Source: an uncultured Oscillospiraceae bacterium
Lineage (GTDB): Bacteria; Bacillota; Clostridia; Oscillospirales; Oscillospiraceae
Assembly: GCA_934565415.1 (NCBI GenBank)
Contig: CAKTHQ010000019.1
Span: 1 to 40,785, forward strand
DNA: 40,785 nt
Reading direction: 5' to 3'
A program made the translations under genes and the position numbers. The notes under the pieces are model-generated. The model saw nothing but the letters and a program-made list of their open reading frames with translations. It ran no database searches and was not told the DNA's origin. Below are positions 8,750-16,341 of this stretch, in pieces. Every line of letters starts with the position of its first letter. Within the stretch, counting starts at the first letter, position 1.

Positions 8750-10873
8750 ATGAAGAAACGACTGACTGCGCTTCTCCTGCTTATGTGTATGCTTTTGACC
8801 ATGGTGCCCATTGGGGCCTGGGCAGACACGGATAGCGGCGGAGAGGCCGCAGTACATTCCGACGACGGAGACGATAGCTGTGACCACGATTGGGTAAAAG
8901 AAACCTGCACCACCGAACGATGCAGTAAGTGCAACGAAACCCGTACTGCTCCCTCCCCCAGCCACGCCTGGGGTAACTGGGCCTCCGACGAAACGACACA
9001 CACACGTTTCTGTACCGTTTCCGGCTGTGACGCTTCCCAATCCGGCAGCCACGATTATTCTTCCTGGGTTTCCAGTGGCGACAAGCACACCAAAAAATGC
9101 AAGGACTGCGGGCAGGAAGTCTCCGCAGACCACAATTGGGGAACTGCCTGGGTTCCTAACGGGGATGGTATGCATAGCCATGTGTGTTCTGATTGCGGTG
9201 CCAAAAGTACTCCCGTCAGCTGCCAGGTTGGCACCCCTGCCACCTGCTTTGAGCCTGCCAAATGTCAGGACTGCGGCGGCTCTATTGGAACGGCCTCCAA
9301 TGTACACAGCGGCACACCGACCTACACCCCCATCGGAAACGATACCCATAGAATTCGCTATTCCGGCTGTGGGCACACCGTAGAAGAGAAATGTTCCGGC
9401 GGCACCGCAAGCTGCGACAAGAAAGCCGTTTGTGCCCTGTGCGGTGCAGAATACGGTGAAGTTCATCACGAAAAGGCAGATAAGCCCCGGCAGGTCACCG
9501 GAGAAGCCGCCCACGAGGATTATTGTAAGCTATGCGGGGAATCCATGGGCAACAAAGTTGCCTGCACACAAACGCCCAAATCCAAGGCAAACGGCACCCA
9601 TGATATCGTATGCTCCGTATGCGATGCCGTTCTGGTTTCCGGCGCAAAATGCAGCTACGACCCCAAAACCGCCGTTTGCTCCCGGAAGCCTGTATGCCAG
9701 ATCTGCGGCGTGGAATACGGCGAGATTCTTGGCCACGATTTAGACGGCAATGGCGTATGCCAGCGGCCCGGCTGCGACTGCACCCACCCCCATGTATGGG
9801 AAGGCGTTTCCGCTTCCGCTGTCTCTGCCAAATGCCCGGATTGCGGCAAGTCCGTTGATAAGAAAAAGCTTACGGTAGAGTTTACCGTCACCGGCTTTAG
9901 CGTTGGGAAGTCTGTCGGTGATCTGAAGGCCACAGCCAACAGCAGCAATGTAACCGACATGGCAGTCTCGGCCAGCCCTGACGACGGCACCTTCCGGAGC
10001 GGTACCCCCTATACCATCACTGTTTCCTACAAGGTCGCTGACGGATATCTTGTTTCCGGCCAGACCATCAACGGGAAAGCTGCAGGCAGCACCAGCGGCT
10101 CCGCCCAGGCATCTATGGGTACCCCGGAAAAGCTTTACAAAATTACCTATAGCGGCATCAACGATGCCAGTCTGCCTGCCGAATATTCCGCCTCCTCCCT
10201 GCCCCTCACTCTGCCGGATGTAAGCAAAAACGGCTATATTTTTAAGGGCTGGAGCGGCAAGGGTGTCACCAAAAATTCCGCAGGAATAACCACCATTGCC
10301 AAGGGTACCACCGGGAATCTGATTATCACCGCCAACTGGGAAGTCCAGACTTATACCGTCACCTTCTATCTGGACAGCGGGGATGCCAAGGCCTACAGGG
10401 AATATCAGGTAAAGTACAACCACAGATGTCCCACACCTCCAAAGCCCACGGCAGATGCCGAGATTTTCGACGGCTGGGCAAAGGACGGTACCGCCTACAA
10501 CTTTGAAAAGGCCGTTACAGAGAGCTTCACCCTGACGGCTACCTGGAAGCCCGCCGGATATATCTACTACCACAACGCCTCTGGAAAGCAGATCGTTGCG
10601 GAGCAAAGGGCCTACAAGCTGCCCAAGGCCACCAAGAGCGGCTACTATTTCTGCGGCTGGTACTCCGATTCCACACTGGAAGAGCCTGTAAGCAAGGTGG
10701 ATGTGGTTCAGGGCGAAACCGTTCATGTGTACGCCAAATGGAAACGGGTTGACCCCACCAACCCCAAAACCGGCGACCGGAGCCATCCCGAGCTGGCTTT
10801 CGGTATCTTTGCCCTCAGCACCGTCTCTCTTGGCGCTGTGGCTGTTGTTTCCAAGAAAAAGCGGTTCTTCTAA
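8750..10873 (+). CDS. Cys-rich, sortase-anchored surface protein with InlB-type repeats
   Basis: This secreted wall protein of 707 residues starts with a signal peptide (1-25, MKKRLTALLLL, cleaved after AWA). Residues 45-370 form a cysteine- and histidine-rich region with nine CxxC pairs (about 58, 117, 146, 172, 228, 259, 288, 316, 362), each in a short SxCGxxx-like repeat, suggestive of metal-bound knuckles. Three InlB B-repeat/Flg_new-type units follow (about 462-530, 535-600, 603-667), recognised by GYxFxGW and the final TANW/TATW/YAKW. The C-terminus has NPKTG (671-675), a hydrophobic segment and a KKKRFF tail, i.e. a sortase signal. The start at 8750 is set by the signal peptide. A role in adhesion or in binding polymer or metal is plausible but unproven. 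Confidence 0.85.
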   Translation: MKKRLTALLLLMCMLLTMVPIGAWADTDSGGEAAVHSDDGDDSCDHDWVKETCTTERCSKCNETRTAPSPSHAWGNWASDETTHTRFCTVSGCDASQSGSHDYSSWVSSGDKHTKKCKDCGQEVSADHNWGTAWVPNGDGMHSHVCSDCGAKSTPVSCQVGTPATCFEPAKCQDCGGSIGTASNVHSGTPTYTPIGNDTHRIRYSGCGHTVEEKCSGGTASCDKKAVCALCGAEYGEVHHEKADKPRQVTGEAAHEDYCKLCGESMGNKVACTQTPKSKANGTHDIVCSVCDAVLVSGAKCSYDPKTAVCSRKPVCQICGVEYGEILGHDLDGNGVCQRPGCDCTHPHVWEGVSASAVSAKCPDCGKSVDKKKLTVEFTVTGFSVGKSVGDLKATANSSNVTDMAVSASPDDGTFRSGTPYTITVSYKVADGYLVSGQTINGKAAGSTSGSAQASMGTPEKLYKITYSGINDASLPAEYSASSLPLTLPDVSKNGYIFKGWSGKGVTKNSAGITTIAKGTTGNLIITANWEVQTYTVTFYLDSGDAKAYREYQVKYNHRCPTPPKPTADAEIFDGWAKDGTAYNFEKAVTESFTLTATWKPAGYIYYHNASGKQIVAEQRAYKLPKATKSGYYFCGWYSDSTLEEPVSKVDVVQGETVHVYAKWKRVDPTNPKTGDRSHPELAFGIFALSTVSLGAVAVVSKKKRFF

Positions 10874-10884
10874 AATTCGCAAAA

Positions 10885-10925
10885 AAGCACCCCTTCCGTT
10901 CACAAATGTTCGGAAGGGGGCATTT
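10885..10925. terminator. Bidirectional terminator between convergent genes
   Basis: CCCTTCCG / CGGAAGGG stems (about 9 bp) close a 12-base loop. A T-run follows on both strands, so it ends both the surface protein gene and the B12-regulated operon arriving from the right. Confidence 0.85.
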
Positions 10926-11801
10926 TTATGCGCGTGCCTTTTGAAATCGGTACTCTGTAAACAGTTCCATACCCATAGGCATCAGGCACAATGCAAGGTA
11001 TCCGGCAGCTGTCAGCAATCCTGCGCCGTTCAACGGCCGCCAGATGATCCGGGGGTTGTACCACATTTTGCTGGCTCCTAAGATGACCCCCATGGCGGTC
11101 AGGGTAATGCAGGCAAAGAGCGCAATCACAAAGGCACGATCCCGGTTGTCAAAGCGGTAAATGGAAAATGCCGTCCGTCCTTTCAGCAGACTGCCTCGGG
11201 CACGCATGGAGTCGGATTCCAGCGCCAAGGCCGAAATCATCCAGGTAATGAGCATGGAGAAAATTCTCAGGCAGTTTACAAGCCGCTGGCAGAGGCTGCC
11301 TTGGTTGCTGCCTCTGCCAATCCCCTTTTGGGCCAGATTGATGCGTTTTGCCTCCTGTCCGATTCTGGGGAGTAATCGCAGAAGAACGGTCAGAAACAGG
11401 GACAAAAGCGGGCTGATTTTTCCAAACAGGTACACCACCTTGTCTGAAGACACCACGCGGAACATGGCTTCCAGCCACATACACACTGTGGCAGCCCGCA
11501 GGCCGATCACCAGGCCATACACCAGGCTTTCCAGAGTCAAATTGTTGTCCACAAAGTTTTTCCCCAGAACGGTAACGCCGAAATGGTGGTAGGAGCTGTA
11601 ATACAGAGCAAAGGCCGCCATCAAAGGCAGCAGGCACAGGTTGAACACCACCGCCCCCCTGCCCCGGCGTTTGACGCTGTAGGCAAAGGCACCGAAATAT
11701 GCAATCGCCAGAAACACCGGGTGCCGGAAGCTGGCAGAGCCATAGAGCACGGCGGCGAAAAAGATCAAATTCACCGCCGGGTGGCAGGCCTCAAACCCCA
11801 T
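10926..11801 (-). CDS. ecfT: ECF transporter transmembrane protein EcfT (second copy)
   Basis: The product is a membrane coupling subunit of an energy-coupling-factor transporter, 291 residues, with about five to six hydrophobic helices and cytoplasmic coupling helices; the Ala-Arg-Gly signature appears in the segment SMRARGS. It is the last gene of the cobalamin-riboswitch operon. Its N-terminus (CHPAVN) matches that of the other EcfT at 14877-15752, so the two are paralogues. Two start codons lie six bases apart: ATG 11807 sits directly on the GGAGG, while ATG 11801 has it at a normal 6-base spacing, so I use 11801. The start overlaps the S-component stop. Confidence 0.85.
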   Translation of the reverse strand: MGFEACHPAVNLIFFAAVLYGSASFRHPVFLAIAYFGAFAYSVKRRGRGAVVFNLCLLPLMAAFALYYSSYHHFGVTVLGKNFVDNNLTLESLVYGLVIGLRAATVCMWLEAMFRVVSSDKVVYLFGKISPLLSLFLTVLLRLLPRIGQEAKRINLAQKGIGRGSNQGSLCQRLVNCLRIFSMLITWMISALALESDSMRARGSLLKGRTAFSIYRFDNRDRAFVIALFACITLTAMGVILGASKMWYNPRIIWRPLNGAGLLTAAGYLALCLMPMGMELFTEYRFQKARA

Positions 11802-12495
11802 CTTCATCCTCCGTCATGCCGTATTGCAGCTTTACCCGGTCCAGTTTTTCAAGCAGCGGTTTTCCAAAAAGCAGCATGGTCAGGGCCGTACAGATGCCCT
11901 GGCTCACGTTTACCGGGAAGCCGGAAACATACAAAGGCCAGGCCGTTTGCAGATTGATAATCGGCAAGGTCAGAAAAACAGAGCAGGTATCCAGCAACGG
12001 TCCAATAAACAGCACGCAGGCCAAAAAACCGGACACTGCCATAACGCCCTTCTTTTGCGGCAATCTTCCCTTGGCAAACAGGAAGCCTGCCAGCATCCCC
12101 CCTGCCCCGTAGGCAAACATCTGCCAGGGGGTATAGGCGCCCTGGCCATAGAAAAAGTTGCTGGCAAAGGCGGAGACCGCCCCCACCAAAAAGCCAGCCT
12201 CCGGCCCGAATGCGATGCCGGACAGCATGATGATGGCAAAAATGGCCTTAAAATTGGGAATGGGAATCACCACCCGGGCCGCAACCGCTAGGGCAGACAG
12301 CACCGCAATAACGACCAATTCCCTTGCCTGGGGCTTACGGCTTTCAAAGGCCAGCAGGAAGGGCACCAGAATTTCGATAATTACCAGCGTGCTGGTAAGA
12401 TAATAGGCTCTTCCCGTAAGCCGCATTCCAAAGCAGAGCGTTGCCGGAATCACCAGCAGGAAAAAGAGCAGCGTAACAATGTGAGACTTTTTCAT
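11791..12495 (-). CDS. ECF transporter S component, predicted corrinoid-specific
   Basis: This 234-residue substrate-binding membrane subunit has about six hydrophobic helices. The central stretch (FKAIFAIIMLSGIAFGPEAG followed by a YTPWQMFAYG motif) is typical of several S-component families. S components carry the vitamin and pair with EcfT and the ATPases. Specificity cannot be read from the protein alone; the B12 riboswitch and the neighbouring DUF4430 proteins make cobalamin or cobinamide the best guess, comparable to predicted CblT-type components. ATG 12495 has GGGAGAG upstream and overlaps the stop of the TIM-barrel gene in an ATGA junction; the longer frame to 12594 lies inside that gene. 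Confidence 0.75.
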   Translation of the reverse strand: MKKSHIVTLLFFLLVIPATLCFGMRLTGRAYYLTSTLVIIEILVPFLLAFESRKPQARELVVIAVLSALAVAARVVIPIPNFKAIFAIIMLSGIAFGPEAGFLVGAVSAFASNFFYGQGAYTPWQMFAYGAGGMLAGFLFAKGRLPQKKGVMAVSGFLACVLFIGPLLDTCSVFLTLPIINLQTAWPLYVSGFPVNVSQGICTALTMLLFGKPLLEKLDRVKLQYGMTEDEDGV

Positions 12496-13256
12496 AGGTT
12501 CTCTCCCTTCGCCTTGATGATTTTTTGAGAAAGGAGCCATTTTATGGAGCTTTCCGCTTCCATTAATTCCAGGGTCACGGTTGCCCCGGGACATAGGTCC
12601 CTGATTTTTTCCAGCAGGGTCTCCATGGGGATTGTTCCCTCTGCCAGAGCGCTGTGCGTATCCCAGGTTCCATCGTTATTATGGAGATGAAAATGGGAAG
12701 CATAGGGCCCACAGTCCTCCAGCCAATCCATAACCGGAATCTTGGAATAGGCGTTTACATGGCCCACATCCAGGCACAGCTTCAGCTTGGGATGGTCCAC
12801 CGCCTCCACAATTTTCTTGAGGAACCCAGGCTCCGGCTCCAGCACGTTTTCCAAAACAAGCTCCACGCCCGGATCTTCTTTTAAAAAATCCTTCCAGAAA
12901 AGGATACTCTGCTCCGTAAACCACTCCGGAAAATAGAGCTTTTCGTAAAATCCGCCGTGGATAACAACCTTTTGCGCGCCGTAGTTCCTGGCCAAAGCAA
13001 TGGCCTGACGGTAACGGTATGCCGCCGTTTTCCTTACCAAGGGGTCAATGGCACAGGGAAACAGCTCACTGAACGGGGCATGAAGAACCCGGTTGGGAAT
13101 CTCCCGTACCTGGGCCTGAACCCGCTTTTCCGCTTCCTCCAGCCGTTCGTCCATATTCCAGGCGGTGCAGAACTCCGCAATTTCAATGCCCAGTCCATAG
13201 TGCCGTGCCAGCTCCCCGGCCTTTTCATCGATGGTAGAAACAAAGAATTCATTCAT
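12492..13256 (-). CDS. cbiR: AP-endonuclease-2-type TIM barrel, putative cobamide-remodelling phosphodiesterase CbiR
   Basis: The product is a 254-residue cytosolic TIM barrel of the xylose-isomerase-like/AP_endonuc_2 superfamily. All expected metal-site residues can be placed: H59, H100 (VVIHGG), E136 (LVLEN), D163 and H166 (LDVGH), H190 (HFHLHNN), D199, H201 and E230. Generic annotation would be sugar phosphate isomerase/epimerase. However, it lies inside a B12-riboswitch operon between ECF transporter genes and overlaps them on both sides (8 bases upstream, ATGA downstream). CbiR, described from Akkermansia muciniphila, belongs to this superfamily and cleaves the nucleotide loop of cobamides, allowing lower-ligand exchange. 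I therefore infer CbiR function; family membership is clear, the substrate is inference. ATG 13256 is chosen for the family-like N-terminus. Confidence 0.65.
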   Translation of the reverse strand: MNEFFVSTIDEKAGELARHYGLGIEIAEFCTAWNMDERLEEAEKRVQAQVREIPNRVLHAPFSELFPCAIDPLVRKTAAYRYRQAIALARNYGAQKVVIHGGFYEKLYFPEWFTEQSILFWKDFLKEDPGVELVLENVLEPEPGFLKKIVEAVDHPKLKLCLDVGHVNAYSKIPVMDWLEDCGPYASHFHLHNNDGTWDTHSALAEGTIPMETLLEKIRDLCPGATVTLELMEAESSIKWLLSQKIIKAKGENL

Positions 13257-14904
13257 GGGTATTTTCCCGGAAGAGCTGTACAACATCCTCAACCGTAATC
13301 GCCCCCTCAAACACATGGCGGCTCATCCGGTGGGCCGCGGTGGTATAAAAGCTGTTTGCCCCAAAGAATCGGCGCGGTGTATCCGTAGTCAATATCTGGC
13401 CGTCGAAGAACATACTAACCCGGTCTGCATATCTGGCACAGAATTCCACATCGTGAGACACCATAACAATGGTAATTCCCTGTTTCTTTAAATCCGCCAG
13501 GATGCCTGCAAAAGTCTCCTTAAAGAAGCTGTCGATCCCCTTGGTAGGCTCGTCCAGCAATAGAAGTCTGGGTTTGGTGAGCAGCACCTTGGCCAGGGCC
13601 GCCCGCTGCTGCTCGCCGCCGGAAAGGTCGTAGGGGTGGCTGTCCAGCAGCTCTGTTACCTGGCAAAGCGCGGCGATCCGTTCAATTTCCTGCCTGTCCT
13701 TGGTCATTTCCGCCAAATCTTCCCGGACGGCCTTTTTTACAAACAGACTCTTGGGGTCCTGAGGCAGCATGGCCAGACAGCCTCGGAACAATTCCGTGGA
13801 CTTATATTTTTCCACAGGCTTTCCAAACAGCGTCACCTTCCCCCTGTAGGGTCTGCAAATGCCGGAAATGGCCTTCAGCGTAGTGGACTTTCCCGCGCCG
13901 TTGCCGCCCAGGATGGCATATAGGCTTCCTGCGGGAACCTCCGCACTGACGCCGCGAAGAATATCCGGAGAAGACTTTTCATACCGAAACCAAAGCTCCT
14001 TCAGCGTCAGGGCCGGATTTTCCACCTCTTCCGGCAAAGCGGGAGCGGGGATGGCTTTTGTTTTCGGTTCCTTAGGAAACTCCCTGCTCAGCCAGCTTCT
14101 CCCCTGCCGGACGGTCAGGGGGCTTTCCCCGGTTCCACCGGCCCCATAGTATGCCCGCACCGGGGTTGGCATGGCGGCAAACATGGGGTTGTTTTCTTCA
14201 AACAGCAGCTGACCCACCTTTCCGGGAATGTCATCCGCAAGTACTCTGCCCTGATCCATCACCACCGCCCGGTCGGCATAGGGGAAAATATCCTCCAGCC
14301 GGTGCTCGGTGATAATAACGGTGGTACCCAGCTCCATGTTGATTTTTCGTACCGTGTTCAGAAAGTCCGAAGCCGCGATGGGGTCCAGCTGGCTGGTTGG
14401 CTCATCCAGAATCAACACCTCCGGCTGCATGGCCATGATGGAAGCCAGATTGAGTAGCTGCTTCTGCCCGCCGGAGAGTGTCGCTACATCCCGGTGAAAC
14501 CAATCCTGAATGCCAAAGTAGCAGGCCATTTCCGCCACCCGGCCTCGCATTTCTTTCTGGTCGCAGCCCAGGCTTTCCAGGCCAAAGGCCAGCTCGTGCC
14601 AGACCTTATCCGTTACGATCTGGTCATCCGGGTTCTGCATGACGAAGCCGATTTTACCGGACTGGTCCCGGTCAGAAACCTCCTTCAGGGGAATGCCGTG
14701 GAAAAGGACCTCTCCGGTTCGCTTGCCATTGGGGGTCAGAACGGTCTTCAGCTGCCGCAGCAGGGTACTCTTCCCGCTGCCGGACCTGCCGCAGAGGACC
14801 AGAAATTCCCCTTGCCCGACGGACAGATTGACGTTTTCCAGCGAGTGCCTGCCCTTGGCCGCAGCATAGGAAAAGGTCAGATCCTTGATCTCGAAATGTG
14901 CCAT
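13249..14904 (-). CDS. ECF transporter fused double ATPase (EcfA-EcfA')
   Basis: This 551-residue protein contains two complete ABC ATPase domains. Domain 1 (about 1-235) has Walker A GRSGSGKST (39-47), the signature LSGGQ and Walker B VLILDEPTS. Domain 2 (about 310-540) has Walker A GGNGAGKST, LSGGEQQR and LLLLDEPT. Most ECF transporters use two separate ATPases; here both are on one chain, so a single gene supplies the motor. ATG 14904 begins with the family-typical AHFEIKDLTFSYA; upstream sequence in the same frame is coding for EcfT in another frame. It overlaps EcfT (28 bases) and the following TIM-barrel gene (8 bases). Confidence 0.9.
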   Translation of the reverse strand: MAHFEIKDLTFSYAAAKGRHSLENVNLSVGQGEFLVLCGRSGSGKSTLLRQLKTVLTPNGKRTGEVLFHGIPLKEVSDRDQSGKIGFVMQNPDDQIVTDKVWHELAFGLESLGCDQKEMRGRVAEMACYFGIQDWFHRDVATLSGGQKQLLNLASIMAMQPEVLILDEPTSQLDPIAASDFLNTVRKINMELGTTVIITEHRLEDIFPYADRAVVMDQGRVLADDIPGKVGQLLFEENNPMFAAMPTPVRAYYGAGGTGESPLTVRQGRSWLSREFPKEPKTKAIPAPALPEEVENPALTLKELWFRYEKSSPDILRGVSAEVPAGSLYAILGGNGAGKSTTLKAISGICRPYRGKVTLFGKPVEKYKSTELFRGCLAMLPQDPKSLFVKKAVREDLAEMTKDRQEIERIAALCQVTELLDSHPYDLSGGEQQRAALAKVLLTKPRLLLLDEPTKGIDSFFKETFAGILADLKKQGITIVMVSHDVEFCARYADRVSMFFDGQILTTDTPRRFFGANSFYTTAAHRMSRHVFEGAITVEDVVQLFRENTHE

Positions 14905-15752
14905 TGAATGGCCTCCTTTATGTGTAATGCGGTGGGAAGCAGCAAAAAAGCCCCGTAGGCGGCAAGGCCCGGAAAATTCCAACCGCTGATGGGCGCAATA
15001 GACAGGATCGGGGTGAATGAGGCGCTTTTGTCTCCAATCAATACAGCCATGCCAAAGAGAACCGTCATCGCACCCAACATCCCCCAGTCTGACCCCGTCA
15101 TACGATAGATCATAAAGCTGGTGCGCATTCCGGTTCCGTAGCCCCGGGAGCGCATAGAGTCCGCCGTGACCACGCTTCCCTCCAGGGCCCAGGAAGTCAG
15201 GGCCCCCAGGACGGACATTCCGTCCTCCAGCTTTTCTTTGGCGGTATCCCCCGCCCCCTTGCCGATGGACTTTCGCGCCCCGGCAATTTGAGCGGCCTTT
15301 CTCAGAAAATTGGGAATCAGCCGAAGAACCATAACCAGCAGCAGGGACAGGCCCGGAATCTGATTTCCAAAGAGCGCCGTAAACTTGTCGCTGGTAAGCA
15401 CGGCATTGTAGCATCCGAACCACAGCAGCATTTCCAGGAAGATACCACCGATGGCCAGGCCGTACAAAAGGGCTTCCAGGGTGTAAGGCCTGCCAAAATA
15501 GCGGAACAGCACCCGCTGGCCATACCGGTTAAACAGGGGATTTGCAAAGGTCAGAAGCAGGAAAATTGGCAGCATGGCCAAGATGTTTTTCATTCCTTTT
15601 GGACCTTGGAGCAGCAAATAGTATGCTGCTCCGCAGAGAATTCCCAAAATCACATAAGCCGGATGCTGGATGACCACGGCGCAGCCGATAGCGCCCAGGA
15701 AAAAGGCAAAATTCACCGCCGGATGGCACTTGGAAAACGCTTCACCGGCCAT
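14877..15752 (-). CDS. ecfT: ECF transporter transmembrane protein EcfT (first copy)
   Basis: A 291-residue membrane subunit of the EcfT/CbiQ family, with about five hydrophobic helices and the coupling-helix segment ADSMRSRGYGTG, which contains the Arg-Gly signature that contacts the ATPases. It starts two bases after the stop of the DUF4430 gene and overlaps the ATPase gene. The N-terminal CHPAVN and general layout match the second EcfT of the same operon, so they arose by duplication or work as a heterodimer. ATG 15752 was chosen because the longer frame simply runs back through the DUF4430 gene. Confidence 0.88.
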   Translation of the reverse strand: MAGEAFSKCHPAVNFAFFLGAIGCAVVIQHPAYVILGILCGAAYYLLLQGPKGMKNILAMLPIFLLLTFANPLFNRYGQRVLFRYFGRPYTLEALLYGLAIGGIFLEMLLWFGCYNAVLTSDKFTALFGNQIPGLSLLLVMVLRLIPNFLRKAAQIAGARKSIGKGAGDTAKEKLEDGMSVLGALTSWALEGSVVTADSMRSRGYGTGMRTSFMIYRMTGSDWGMLGAMTVLFGMAVLIGDKSASFTPILSIAPISGWNFPGLAAYGAFLLLPTALHIKEAIQWHISRSRI

Positions 15753-15754
15753 AA

Positions 15755-16336
15755 TCAGTCGCCCATCCAGGTTTCGCCAACATCTGCTCCCAGACCGTTG
15801 CAGGTGTAGCACCAGACGATGTCGTCCCCATCCTTCAAGGTATAGGCGGAACAGCCGTAGTTGGGGAACCACTCGTTGACCTTGTACATCCAGCCGGACT
15901 CCGGGCCGCAGTCAAATTCATACAGATGATTGATCCCTTCAATATAGTAGCTTTCGTACATAGGCGTATAGCTGTATTCAATTTGCAGGTCCGCTGCCTC
16001 GCAGACCTTTTTCAGGACCTCAAACACCGTATCCCCTTCGGCAAAACTGACGGTTGTCTTGGGAAGAACGGTACCGTCCTTAGGGACAAAGGGGGCCTTT
16101 TCCTCGTTCAGGTTATCGGTATTATCCAGAATGGTATTGCAGACGACGGTAATGGTGCAGGCGTCCGTCTGCCCCGCTTCCATCAGGGCATTGTCTTTGA
16201 GCTTTGTAATCTTATACTGGCTGCCCAGACCGTCGCCGGTATTGGTCTTCAGCACAAAAGCCGTAATCACACCGGCAATGGCAATTGCCAGAATGATCAG
16301 AACCATGATTACATTGGCTTTTTTCTTCTGATTCAT
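15755..16336 (-). CDS. Membrane-anchored DUF4430 (transcobalamin C-terminal-like) protein
   Basis: The product has 193 residues: a single N-terminal membrane anchor (about 9-28) and an extracellular domain. Residues about 60-193 form a DUF4430 domain, related to the C-terminal beta domain of human transcobalamin and intrinsic factor; the diagnostic part is ESGWMYKVN (146-154) followed by a GCSAYTLKDGDDIVW strand. The same domain occurs in the large surface protein encoded just upstream (NSGWMYTVN). In the B12 operon it probably receives corrinoid from that protein and holds it near the transporter; this relay role is inference. A good ribosome site (AGAGGT) precedes ATG 16336. Confidence 0.85.
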   Translation of the reverse strand: MNQKKKANVIMVLIILAIAIAGVITAFVLKTNTGDGLGSQYKITKLKDNALMEAGQTDACTITVVCNTILDNTDNLNEEKAPFVPKDGTVLPKTTVSFAEGDTVFEVLKKVCEAADLQIEYSYTPMYESYYIEGINHLYEFDCGPESGWMYKVNEWFPNYGCSAYTLKDGDDIVWCYTCNGLGADVGETWMGD

Positions 16337-16341
16337 AAAAA

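Noticed and set aside
14905..15423. N-terminal extension of the double ATPase
   Set aside because: The frame runs back through the EcfT gene; the ATPase family starts at ATG 14904.
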